DNA of 64,000 bases. Origin: Candidatus Gracilibacteria bacterium GN02-872. Its GTDB lineage: Bacteria > Patescibacteriota > Gracilibacteria > BD1-5 > UBA6164. Under the pieces are notes generated by a model. It made no database searches. It was given only the letters and a program-made list of their open reading frames with translations, and was not told where the DNA came from. Positions 41,317 through 49,960 of this stretch are shown here, piece after piece (position 1 is the stretch's first letter; every line of letters begins with the position of its first letter). The translations under genes and the position numbers were made by a program. The stretch spans positions 62,001 to 126,000 of the forward strand of contig MOLU01000002.1 of the NCBI GenBank assembly GCA_003260325.1. The letters are read 5' to 3'.

Positions 41317-41478
41317 TTACTCCTGACTAATACCAAATATTTGAACCCATATTTCTTGGGAACCAGTCTCTAAGTATTTTAGCATTTTCATTCTTAATCC
41401 TAAAGGTATTGGTGATCCTAGTTTTCTACAGAAGTCATCTCTAACTTCTATAGGTACATATTCTAAATTCAAATTCAT
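41317..41478 (-). CDS. Array gene D: 53-residue UGA-free protein with dnaK-like promoter
   Basis: The product, MNLNLEYVPIEVRDDFCRKL..., contains GLRMKMLKYLETGSQEIW; the KMLKYLE block matches the IKYLEL and LLYLQL blocks of genes F and A. All four glycines are GGN. Shine-Dalgarno AAGGAGA precedes the ATG by 5 nt. The promoter (41523-41550) and an upstream inverted repeat (41558-41583) are near-copies of the dnaK promoter and CIRCE-like operator, so heat-shock co-regulation is possible. No good terminator hairpin follows. Confidence 0.8.
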   Translation of the reverse strand: MNLNLEYVPIEVRDDFCRKLGSPIPLGLRMKMLKYLETGSQEIWVQIFGISQE

Positions 41479-41522
41479 ACAATTCTCCTTTTAAAATTTT
41501 GAAAAATGAAAACAGACCTTTT

Positions 41523-41550
41523 ATTTTATAAATAAAATTTATTTTGTCAA
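41523..41550 (-). promoter_or_regulatory. Promoter of array gene D, copy of the dnaK promoter
   Basis: Minus strand TTGACA (41550-41545), 16 bp spacer, TAAAAT (41528-41523). The -35, spacing, -10 and upstream sequence match the dnaK promoter. Confidence 0.8.
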
Positions 41551-41557
41551 ATTTATT

Positions 41558-41583
41558 TTAGCATTTTTTTATCTAGGTGCTAA
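41558..41583. promoter_or_regulatory. CIRCE-like inverted repeat, second copy
   Basis: TTAGCA ... TGCTAA, 26 bp overall, one base shorter than the dnaK copy and with a C-to-T change in one arm. The flanks TTTTGTCAAATTTATTTTAG are identical in both copies. It lies 7 bp upstream of the gene D -35. Confidence 0.65.
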
Positions 41584-41604
41584 ATATTTAATAATTTAAA
41601 GAAA

Positions 41605-41628
41605 AAAGCTAAGCAACTGCTTAGCTTT
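41605..41628 (-). terminator. Terminator of array unit E
   Basis: AAAGCTAAGC-AACT-GCTTAGCTTT with a T-run on the minus strand. Confidence 0.85.
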
Positions 41629-41635
41629 AAATAGT

Positions 41636-41855
41636 CTATGCGGCTTTTTTCTGAAGAATTCTTCCTGCTTCAGCTAGTATAGCTAGCCTTTGAGAATATC
41701 TTTTCCCCCTGTTTTTTGGGGGGGATTTCAAAATACTCATCAATTAGTATCCTTAGAATAGGCTACTCTCCGCTTATTCCTTCCTGAAGAATTTTTTGTT
41801 CTTCACTGTCATCTGTAAATGACAGTATTATTGCTTTTTTCTGTTCGTAGTCCAA
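41636..41855 (-). pseudogene. Array unit E: broken or split small gene, UGA-free
   Basis: Two short ORFs share one promoter and terminator. E1 (41855-41763) starts at TTG six nt after AGGAG and encodes 30 residues (DYEQKKAIILSFTDDSEEQK...) ending in TAG. E2 (41740-41636) starts at ATG nine nt after AAGGA and encodes 34 residues (MSILKSPPKNRGKRYSQRLA...AGRILQKKAA). Reading past the TAG and shifting frame at a run of seven C's would join them into a protein of about 72 residues, the size of array genes F and G. A decayed gene is the simplest view; two micro-genes is the alternative. All four glycines are GGN. Confidence 0.5.
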
Positions 41856-41942
41856 GTTTTACTCCTATCTTCAATTTGAACACATTTCCTCTCAAAAGAC
41901 GTGATAGCTGCAATTACAACTTCAGCAAATAAGAGGAACTTC

Positions 41943-41969
41943 ATTATATTCAAAATAAAAATTTGTCAA
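41943..41969 (-). promoter_or_regulatory. Promoter of array unit E
   Basis: Minus strand TTGACA (41969-41964), 15 bp spacer, TATAAT (41948-41943). Confidence 0.7.
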
Positions 41970-41986
41970 ACAAAAATCAAAAAAAG

Positions 41987-42017
41987 AAAAACCTCAACTT
42001 TTAAAGTTGAGGTTTTT
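41987..42017 (-). terminator. Terminator of array gene F
   Basis: AAAACCTCAACTT-TTA-AAGTTGAGGTTTT with T's on the minus strand, directly after the stop. Confidence 0.9.
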
Positions 42018-42019
42018 TA

Positions 42020-42223
42020 TTAAATATTTTTTATAATTATTCTTTTTAATGATAACTTTTCAAGTTTCTCTATGAAACTTAGATTTTTTTCACTATGCAG
42101 TTCCAAATATTTTATTACTGCAACCTTTAATGGACTATCATGTCCATCTAGGACAGATAGTATTTTGGTTTTATACTTTTTTAATTCAAAGCATTTCTCT
42201 AACTCATCTTTATAAAAAGACAT
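42020..42223 (-). CDS. Array gene F: 67-residue helical protein, UGA-free
   Basis: The protein, MSFYKDELEKCFELKKYKTK..., has ILSVLDGHDSPLKVAVIKYL then ELHSEKNLSFIEK. LSVLDGH is identical to a block in gene A, and IKYLEL recalls KMLKYLE in gene D. Its single glycine is GGA. Shine-Dalgarno AAGGAG lies 6 nt before the ATG. Its 5' leader holds an ACTTAATC ... GATTAAGT inverted repeat, as does gene G. The ATG at 42223 is preferred over the upstream ATG at 42250, which precedes the Shine-Dalgarno. Confidence 0.85.
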   Translation of the reverse strand: MSFYKDELEKCFELKKYKTKILSVLDGHDSPLKVAVIKYLELHSEKNLSFIEKLEKLSLKRIIIKNI

Positions 42224-42252
42224 TTTATGCTCCTTTTTTAAAAAAAACAACT

Positions 42253-42282
42253 TACTTAATCACTTGAAAAATCAGGATTAAG
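42253..42282. promoter_or_regulatory. Leader inverted repeat of array gene F
   Basis: ACTTAATC (42253-42260) and GATTAAGT (42275-42282) lie between the promoter and Shine-Dalgarno. The same arms occur in the gene G leader. Confidence 0.5.
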
Positions 42283-42288
42283 TTTGTT

Positions 42289-42316
42289 AATTATACTTAA
42301 AAAATATTTTTGTCAA
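42289..42316 (-). promoter_or_regulatory. Promoter of array gene F
   Basis: Minus strand TTGACA (42316-42311), 16 bp spacer, TATAAT (42294-42289); both hexamers perfect. Confidence 0.8.
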
Positions 42317-42324
42317 GAAAAAGA

Positions 42325-42348
42325 AAACCCCAGCCTAAGCTGAGGTTT
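42325..42348 (-). terminator. Terminator of array gene G
   Basis: AAACCCCAGC-CTAA-GCTGAGGTTT with one mismatch; it contains the gene's TAG stop and a T-run follows on the minus strand. Confidence 0.8.
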
Positions 42349-42556
42349 GTTTCGAAAGGTATCTGAGAAAATACCTTTCTTTTCTTTCTATTTGTTGTTC
42401 CTCCAGGTAATTCTTCTCAGATTTCAAACACTCTCGAATGAAATCCCGGAGATCCTCTCTGAGGAAACTAAAGTTTCCTGAAAGGATTTCTCTTATTTGC
42501 TCTATATAAGGAGCAAATAAGGGCTTTATTTTTAAAAAGTCATCTAACTCTCTCAT
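42335..42556 (-). CDS. Array gene G: 73-residue charged helical protein, UGA-free
   Basis: The product, MRELDDFLKIKPLFAPYIEQ..., continues IREILSGNFSFLREDLRDFI and ends in a basic helix (QQIERKERYFLRYLSKQTSA) with an RYLSK block recalling the YLEL/YLQL blocks of its neighbours. Glycine is GGA. Shine-Dalgarno AAGGAG precedes the ATG by about 7 nt. It is the first unit of the array in the direction of transcription. The upstream reading from 42592 begins before the Shine-Dalgarno and is not preferred. Confidence 0.82.
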   Translation of the reverse strand: MRELDDFLKIKPLFAPYIEQIREILSGNFSFLREDLRDFIRECLKSEKNYLEEQQIERKERYFLRYLSKQTSA

Positions 42557-42582
42557 TTTTTTTCTCCTTTTTGATGATGAAA

Positions 42583-42603
42583 ACTTAATCAAAGTGATTA
42601 AGT
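42583..42603. promoter_or_regulatory. Leader inverted repeat of array gene G
   Basis: ACTTAATCA-AAG-TGATTAAGT, a perfect 9-bp inverted repeat between the promoter and the Shine-Dalgarno; arms shared with the gene F leader. Confidence 0.55.
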
Positions 42604-42609
42604 CTTTAA

Positions 42610-42637
42610 ATTATAAATAAAAACAAGATTTTGTCAA
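42610..42637 (-). promoter_or_regulatory. Promoter of array gene G
   Basis: Minus strand TTGACA (42637-42632), 16 bp spacer, TATAAT (42615-42610); both hexamers perfect. Confidence 0.85.
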
Positions 42638-42704
42638 AGAAAAACTTGAAAAACATGTTTTTTTATGTTATAATTATAAAAATTTTAGAAATTATTATAA
42701 AAAT

Positions 42705-42815
42705 ATGAATGAAGATTTGCAAGTAGAAGCTGAACAAACAGAATTTGAAAAAATGTTTAAAAAAATAAGTGAAGCAAGAGAAAAATATCAAAAAAGAATA
42801 AAAGATGTTATTTAA
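42705..42815 (+). CDS. Micro-protein upstream of proS
   Basis: A 36-residue, highly charged helical ORF, MNEDLQVEAEQTEFEKMFKK then ISEAREKYQKRIKDVI. It has no glycine, so its code dialect cannot be judged, and no Shine-Dalgarno. A TATAAT lies upstream near 42669 and a terminator-like hairpin follows at 42854. It is transcribed away from the small-gene array. Confidence 0.4.
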   Translation: MNEDLQVEAEQTEFEKMFKKISEAREKYQKRIKDVI

Positions 42816-42853
42816 TCAAAAAATCTTTACTTTTTGCTAAAACTTGATAAAAT

Positions 42854-42882
42854 AAAAATACTTAATTATTAAGTATTTTTTT
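42854..42882 (+). terminator. Hairpin before proS
   Basis: AATACTTAAT ... TTAAGTATT followed by a T-run, ending directly before the proS ATG. Terminates the micro-protein transcript; could act as attenuator of proS. Confidence 0.7.
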
Positions 42883-42883
42883 T

Positions 42884-44566
42884 ATGTTAAGACTATCAAA
42901 TTTTCCTTTTTCTACACTAAAAACTAGGCCAAAAATAAGTGATAATATTTCTACAAGTATTCTTTTACAAGGTTCATATATCAGGCAAGCAATGGCTTGA
43001 GCTTATGAGTTTTTGCCGATGTGATACAGAGTTTTGAAAAATATTGAAAATATAATCAGAGAAGAAATGGATTTAGCTGGTTATCACGAAATGCTTTTTA
43101 GTATTTTGACACCAAAAGAACTTTGGGAAACGACTGATAGATGGGAAATTCCAGAGTATTTCAAAGTGCCTGGTTGGGGAACAACAGAGTACAGAATCGC
43201 ACCAACAGCTGAAGAAAACGTTACAAATATTTTTAAAGAATATATCCAATCTTACAAAGATTTACCAACTTGTGTTTATCAAATCCAAAAAAAATTTAGA
43301 AATGAAAAAAGAGCAAAATCAGGACTTTTGAGATGAAGAGAGTTTGTGATGAAAGACGCATATAGTTTTCACGCAACAATTGAGGATTTTGAAGAGTTTT
43401 ATAAAGGTGTAATAAAAGCCTATAATAAGATTTTTGAAAGGCTTGGAATAGCAAAAGATACAGTTATGGCTGATGCTGATTGATGAGCTATTTCTGATAA
43501 AAATTCTCACGAATTTCAAACTTTTTTAGATATTTGAGAAGATGTGATTGTAATGGATTCAAGTGGTTATTGCTATAACTTAGAACTTGCTTCAGGAATT
43601 GCTGACGAAAAAAATATTTCTGAAAAAGAAGAAAAGTTAGAAATAATTGATTCTGTAGCAGAAATCGTGACAATGGAAAAAATGGCTGATTATTTTAAAG
43701 CTCCTCTTTGGAAAATGCTTAAAACTGTGGTTTACAAAACTGATTCAGGAAGATATTTTTCTATAATTTTGAGATGAGATTTAGATGTAAATGAGCTAAA
43801 AGTAGAGAAATTTATCAGGAAAAAGTTTTCAGAATGATTTAAACAGGCAACTGAAGAGGATTTGCAAACCTTATGAACAGTCAGAGGTTTTGTAACTCCT
43901 TTGAAAAATTCAAATTTAAAAATTATAAATTTTGCTGATGAATCTCTAAAATCTGCAAAAAATTATTTTTGAGGAGCAAATTCTTTGGCTAAATCAAGTA
44001 AAAATGTAAATATTTCAGATTTAGATATTTTGGAATTTGGTGATTTTAATGAACCAATTGAAGGATTTACTTCAAAAAATATTCCAAATGAAAAATTAGT
44101 TTTCAAAAGAGCTTCAGAAGTTTGAAATATTTTTCATTTATGAAACAAATATACAAAACCTTTTGGAATTACATATTTAGATGAAAATAACAAAACAGTT
44201 GATAATGTTGAAATGTGATGTTATGGAATCTGAGTTTCTAGACTTATGTGAGTTATGGCTGAATATTTTATGACAGAAAATTGAATTGCATGGCCTGAAA
44301 ATGTAGCTCCATACACACACTACATAATCGTTATTTGAGAGGAAAATATAGAAAAAGCTGAAAAATTAGCTAAAGAACTTGAGTCAGAATGAAAAACTGT
44401 GATTTTGGATGATAGAATGTGAAAAAAATTTTGATTTTGACAAAAAGCCAGTGATTGTGAACTTTGGTGAATCCCAAACAGAATTGTTATTTCTCCGAAA
44501 ACTCTTGATACTTGATGATATGAATTAACAAAAAGAGGACAAGAAAGCGAAATTATAAAGTTTTAA
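42884..44566 (+). CDS. proS: Prolyl-tRNA synthetase, bacterial type with editing domain
   Basis: Charges tRNA-Pro. Class II core: [20 protein letters not shown], then [20 protein letters not shown] and [20 protein letters not shown] (motif 2), VMKDAYSFH, and motif 3 MGCYGIGVSRLMGVMAEYF. Between motifs 2 and 3 a YbaK-like INS editing domain is present ([33 protein letters not shown]). The anticodon-binding domain ends the protein ([19 protein letters not shown]). Length 560 residues is normal for this type. Conserved glycines are often TGA. Confidence 0.97.
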
Positions 44567-44582
44567 AAGTATTTTAAAAAAT

Positions 44583-44930
44583 ATGAAAGCAAGTGAAGCA
44601 ATGTTTGAATTAGCAAAATTGTTAGAAAATAAATATCCAGATTTTAAATATAAAAAATCTCAAAAATATCTAGAAAAAAAGACTAAAAAATACAGTTATT
44701 TGATAGCATTTTTCTCTTTTTATTGAAATACAAAGGAAAATGTAGCTTTAGATGTTTGTTTTATTGCAAACAATATAGAAAGTGCTTCTCAAGCTTTTTA
44801 CAAATCTCTTTGGAAAGAATGAATTTACTATAATGTTTCTACAAATGAGCTGATTTTAGAGGTTTTTGAAAATATTTGTAAACACATAGAAACTGATTTT
44901 TTAGTAGAAATAGAAAAATTAGAAAAATAA
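44583..44930 (+). CDS. Hypothetical protein downstream of proS
   Basis: A 115-residue cytosolic-looking protein, MKASEAMFELAKLLENKYPD, with KKYSYLIAFFSFYGNTKENV and alternating helical segments. The only glycines are TGA (SFYGNT, WKEGIY). It follows proS by 16 bp, and the next gene by 11 bp, so it is probably in one transcript with proS, the following hypothetical and rlmH. No family recognised. Confidence 0.65.
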
Positions 44931-44941
44931 TTTTAAAAATT

Positions 44942-45901
44942 ATGCTACACTTTGTAGATGTTTTCTTAAAAACAAGGGAAGCTTATAAGCTGGAACTTAT
45001 TCATGAAATAGAGCATAGAATTTTTTTGATTCCAGATTTGTCTGATATTTATGATGAAAGTGATGCAATAACTAATGGGATGGCTTATTCTAGAGGAATT
45101 CGATTTTCTCTTGTTTCAAATAATTTGAAAAAAATAACAGCTTTTAAAAATTTTTTTATAAACTTAAAAAATTTTGAACTTCCTGATTTGACAGATGAGG
45201 AAAAGCAAAGATTTGAAATGGAATTTAAGGAATACAAAGCCAAGCAAAGACATTATTTTTGAAGTTATGCAGTTTCTAAATTTGAAAATATTTTTGATAA
45301 AATAAATGGTGTAAAAACCACAAAAATAGATAAAAATATTCTTAAAAATGGATTTTTTGAGTGAATTTGTATTTGTGAAGATTTCAAAATAAAAAAAGTG
45401 GAAGATTTCAAAAAGAAAAAGTGGATTTTTCCGAAATTTGACCAAAAAATAAAAACAAAAATCGATTGAAATCAAACTGCTATCATTTTGCCAACTGATT
45501 TTGAAAATTATGCAAGTTTTGCCATTTTCTTCACACATTGTGAAAATATTTTGAGAGAAATGTATTGCAAAACTTGAAAAACTTATGATTTAGATAGTTT
45601 TTGGGTTTTTGAAAATAATTACCTTGTTTGAGCTATTTTTTGGTTTTCTAGAGAAAAATTTGATAAAAAAGATTTTTTAAAAAATATTTCAAAAAGGCCA
45701 AATAAAAAGCAATTCAAATATTTAAAAAAATATTTTATATTTGAGTTTGAAAGGCAATTAGCTGAACATAATCAGGAAATCTATGTTGTTATGTGAATAG
45801 AGCCAGAAGAAGAAAAAAATATGATAAAAAATCTTAGTTTTGAGCAATTTTTAGAAAAATATGACTTTTTTATTGATAATTTCAGCTTTGTTACAAATTA
45901 A
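44942..45901 (+). CDS. Hypothetical protein in the proS-rlmH cluster
   Basis: A 319-residue protein, MLHFVDVFLKTREAYKLELI, rich in Phe, Lys and Asn, with no signal peptide or membrane helix. Features: an acidic SDIYDESDAITNG, a cluster of aromatic residues in the second half (YDLDSFWVFENNYLVGAIFW) and a lysine-rich middle. I recognise no domain. Position between a small hypothetical and rlmH suggests co-transcription; the stop is 15 bp before rlmH. Confidence 0.75.
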
Positions 45902-45916
45902 AATTTTGAAAAAAAT

Positions 45917-46369
45917 ATGATAAAAATAATTGCCTTTGTTGATTCATTTAAACATTATAGTGAGTCAATTAAAGAATTTCAAAAAAGACTTTGAAAAAAA
46001 GTCGATTTTCTGAAACTAAAGCCAAGCAGTAAAAAAAATATTTCTGAAATAATAAAAGAAGAAACTCAAGTTTTGGAAGAAATTTTGAAAAAACAGAAAT
46101 GATATAAAGTCTTGCTTTACATAAACGGAAAAACTTTTGATAGTTTAGATTTTACTAAATTTGTAGAAGAAAAACAAGCTCAGTTTTCGGATTTGATTTT
46201 CGTTATAGGTTGAGCTTACTGAGTAGATTTTTGAAAAATAAAAAATTTGATTGATTTCTGTTTTTCTTTTTCCCCTATGACTTTTCCTCATTGTCAGGCT
46301 ATTTTGATGATTTATGAACAGATTTATAGAGCAGAAACTATAAAAACGGGAAGTTCTTATCATCATTAA
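45917..46369 (+). CDS. rlmH: 23S rRNA pseudouridine-1915 N3-methyltransferase
   Basis: RlmH methylates m3-psi1915 in helix 69 of 23S rRNA. It is a SPOUT-fold enzyme. Diagnostic C-terminal text: DLIFVIGGAYGVD, FSFSPMTFPHCQAILMIYEQ and IYRAETIKTGSSYHH. Length 150 residues is normal. Two of the glycines in VIGGAYGVD are TGA. It closes the proS gene cluster. Confidence 0.96.
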
Positions 46370-46410
46370 AAAATTATTTGTCACTTTTTTTAACAAATTT
46401 TGTTATAATT

Positions 46411-46965
46411 ATGGAAGATTTAAAAATAATTAAAAGAATTCAAAATTGAGAAAAAAATCTTTTTTGAAAAATTTATGAAAAATACGTAGATGAGATTTAT
46501 AAATTCATCTACTTAAAAACTACAAATACTGAGATTTCAGAAGATTTGACTAGTGAAACTTTTTTTTCAGCTCTTAAAAATATTTTTAAGTTTGATACAA
46601 ATAGTAAAGATGCAAATTTCAGAGCTCGGATTTACAAAATAGCTTATAATAAGACTATAAATCATTATAAGATATGTGATAGAGAAACTGGAATTTGTGA
46701 ATACATAGATTTGCCTTGTGAACAAGATTTTGCTTGAGATTTGGATAACAAAGAGGAAATAAAAAATATTCTTTCTTACTTGAAAACTTTAAGTGATAAC
46801 GAGAGAAATGTTATTATTTACAGGATTTGGCATGATTTGTCTTTTAAAGAAATATCTGAAATTTTGTGAATATCGCTTGATAATTGTAAAAAAATCTCAA
46901 GTAGAACTTTGAAAAAAATAAACTCCAATTTTTTAATTTTATTATTTATTTTTCTGATTTTTTAG
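46411..46965 (+). CDS. ECF-type RNA polymerase sigma factor
   Basis: A 184-residue extracytoplasmic-function sigma factor. Region 2: IYEKYVDEIYKFIYLKTTNT followed by EDLTSETFFSALKNI and FRARIYKIAYNKTINHYK. Region 4: LSDNERNVIIYRIWHDLSFK then EISEILGISLDNCKKISSRT. A hydrophobic tail (FLILLFIFLIF) after region 4 is unusual. The next gene starts 3 bp later and looks like its membrane anti-sigma factor, so sigma, regulator and a beta-propeller protein form an operon for a surface response. Confidence 0.9.
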
Positions 46966-46968
46966 CTT

Positions 46969-47547
46969 ATGAAAAGAAATAAAATTTTAGAAGAATTACT
47001 TGAAACCAATCCTGATATGGATAGAGAACAACTTGAAAAAATTGTAACAATTTTAATGAAAAATAATCCAGAAATAAAAATTGACAAAAACTTCAAGGAA
47101 AAGCTAAAAAACAAACTTGAGCTTTCAACAGATTATCAGAAAAAAAGTTTTTTAAGGTTTTTCTTCTTTTTAGCACCAGTTGTTTGAGCTATTTGTATAT
47201 TTACATTTTTCTTCATTTTTTCAAATATTTGACAAAATCATAAATTAACTGAAAATACAGAATTTTTAATGAAATCTAACCCAGAAAAATTTCAAAACAC
47301 TCTTAAAAAAGATAATACTACTGTTTTAGGTTCTCCAATACCAGCTAGTACAAGCTCAAAAACTGAACTTGAGGATAAAAGCATTGATAAAATGATGGAT
47401 AAAATAAATAATTTTGATTTTCAAGATACTTGTGAAGGAGAGTGATATGATTTTGAAAATTATTCTTGAAAAAAGTATTGTAAATTTAAGGATAAAGTCT
47501 GTGATGAAAAACAGTTCCATGAAGGGAATTGTGAACTTTTTAAATAA
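46969..47547 (+). CDS. Anti-sigma-like single-pass membrane protein
   Basis: A 192-residue protein: cytosolic helical N-terminus (LEELLETNPDMDREQLEKIV), a membrane segment (FFFFLAPVVGAICIFTFFFI, about residues 64-86) and an outer part with cysteines (DFQDTCEGEGYDF, KYCKFKDKVCDEKQFHEGNC). It overlaps in transcription with the ECF sigma gene (3 bp gap), the standard place for an anti-sigma factor. It lacks a recognisable zinc-binding HxxxCxxC motif, so the role is inferred from context and topology. Confidence 0.78.
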
Positions 47548-47573
47548 ATTTTTTATTTTTTAATTTTTATTTT

Positions 47574-49832
47574 ATGAAAAGAAAATATTTTTTGGCTATT
47601 TTGCCGTTTTTGTGTATCGCAAGCACTACTTTTGCTCAAGTTATAGATGATTCAATTGATAAAGAATTAAACAAAAATCCTTCAGAAAAACAAGAATTAA
47701 AAGTAGAGGATTTTAAAATGAAAACTTATTCAACTTGTAGTGAAGCTGATGCCATTATTAATAAATATTTAGAACTAGTAGAGAAAAATAGGGAAAGACG
47801 CTATGATTATTTAAATAAAAGTGCTTCTATGGCTACAGAAGAAAATAAAATTACTGCTGATTCCTCTGCTAATTTTTCTGGAAAAAGTTTGTCTTCAAAT
47901 GATTTCTCAAAAACAAATACTCAAGTTTCTTGAGTTGATGAAGCTGAGATCGTAAAAACAGATGGAAAATATATTTATTATTTTTCTTTAAAAGATGATT
48001 ATAGAAGATCTTCAAGGTCAGCTGAGGAAAAATATATTTATGTTTTATCACTTGATAAAAAGAAAATCGTGAAAAAAATAAAAATCCCGAAAGATTTTTA
48101 TCAAACTGAGTTTTATCTTTCTTGAGGAAAACTAGTTTTAGTTTGAAATTTTATAAGTGAGAAAATTTATAAAGAAAGAAATTTTTACTACAATAATCAA
48201 AAATCTTACGCAATAGTTTATGATGTAAGTGATGTAGAAAAATTAAAAATTGATAAATTTTATTCTATTGACTGAAATTATATAGAATCAAGATTGATTT
48301 GAGACAAACTTTATCTTGTTTCAAGAAATTATTTTAATCCTTACTACACAAACAATATTCCTAAATTTTCAGTTGAAGAATCTATTCCTCGTAATATAGA
48401 TGTTTCAAAAAATGATTCTTGAAAGTTTAGTATAAAAAATGAACTTTCAACAGATTGTAAAAATATTGATTTTATTCTTCCTACTGAAGATTATGTAAAA
48501 CAAAACGGATTTAGTTTAAACTATAGTATTATTTCAGTTTTGGATATAAAAAATACTTCCACTCCAGTAAAAACAAAGATAATTGCTTCAAATTCAGCAG
48601 AATTATTTATGAATGAGAAAAATCTTTATTTGACTTCAAATATGCACTTCTCAAATAGCTTTTACTGTTGATGGTGCTTATTTGATAGTTATTCTTCAAA
48701 AGATTCTACTTTGGTGAATAAATTTAGTTTGACAAAAGATTCTGTAGAATACAAAAAATCTGTTTTAGTTGATTGAAGACCTTTAAATCAGTATTCAATG
48801 GATGAGGATAAAAACTGAAATTTCAGAATTTTGACTCAAATCGAGAATTGGAATAAGAGAGATAGAAATTATACAAATTTGTATATCTTAGATCCAGAGT
48901 TAAAACTTGCTTGAAAACTAGAGAAACTTTGACAAAAAGAAAATTTTCAGTCTTCTAGATATATTTGAGATAAATTATTCTTAGTGACTTTTGAACGAGT
49001 AGATCCACTTTTTGTTATTGATGTAAAAGATGCTAAGAATCCAAAAGTTCTTTGAGAATTAAAAATACCTTGATACTCAACTTATTTGCATCCTTATGAT
49101 GAAAATCATTTAATTTGACTTGGTTATGATACAAAAGAAAATAAATACTGATGAATTCAAAATAATTGAATAAAACTTGATTTGTACCAAATAAATTATG
49201 ATAAAAAATGTTGAGATAAAAATTTAACAAAAGAAGAACAAGAAAAATGTGATAAATGAGAATACAAATGAATAATAGCAAAACAACTATTTTCAAAAAG
49301 CTTTTGAGAATCTTGAAGTTATAGCGAAGCTTTAAATAATCCGAGAATGTTTATGTGGAACTCAGCTAAAAATAAACTATTTTTGCCAGTTTCTTTGAGA
49401 AACAATAGATTTGATGAAGATAGTAGACAAGAAAACGAACAAACTCCTTTTATCGGACTTTTAGCTTTAACTATAAATAAAAATACTTGAATAAAAGAAG
49501 ATTTTAGAGTTTCAAATATTGATATGAATAAAGTAAATGAAAAAATAAAAGAAAAATGTAAAAAATACGAGATAAAATCTGAAAAAACTTGTAAAACTTT
49601 GCGTTCAGGAAAGGAAATTTGTTGATATCAAAATATTTGAAATGTTCCAGAATACTGTTTTGCTTGATCAAGTGTTTGGACTTATCTTGACAACAACTCT
49701 TGGGAATTTATAACCTCAACTGTAAATAGAGCTCTTTGGATAGGAGAAAACTTTTATTCTCTTTCTCCAGACAGAATCAAAGCAAATGATATGAATACAG
49801 GAAAAGAAGTTTTAAATGTAGAACTGAATTAA
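47574..49832 (+). CDS. Secreted beta-propeller protein (PF09826 type)
   Basis: A 752-residue exported protein. Signal peptide ends near TTFAQ. A helical lead with MKTYSTCSEADAII precedes the hallmark TQVSGVDEAEIVKTDGKYIY, which defines the Beta_propel (PF09826) family of secreted copper-containing or peptidase-like proteins. Propeller strands such as SGGKLVLVGNFIS, ESRLIGDKLYLVSRNYF and EKNLYLTSNMHF recur, and LHPYDENHLIGLGYDTKEN is also typical. It is third in the sigma/anti-sigma operon and is a likely target or effector of that signalling. Cysteine-rich near the C-terminus. Confidence 0.92.
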
Positions 49833-49835
49833 AAT

Positions 49836-49869
49836 AAAAAAGTAGTTGATTTAATATCACTACTTTTTT
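49836..49869 (+). terminator. Terminator of the sigma/beta-propeller operon
   Basis: AAAAAGTAGTTGAT-TTAAT-ATCACTACTTTTT with a T-run, just after the stop. Confidence 0.85.
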
Positions 49870-49960
49870 TGTTTGAAAATATTTTTTGCAAAATTAAAAA
49901 AATAAAAATCTTGAATTTAATCAAAATATCTTTATAATTAAAGTAATATTTTTTTAAAAA

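Noticed and set aside
46404..46409. TATAAT just before the ECF sigma ATG
   Set aside because: The start site would fall within the ORF, so this hexamer cannot serve the called ATG; it may be chance in an AT-rich sequence.
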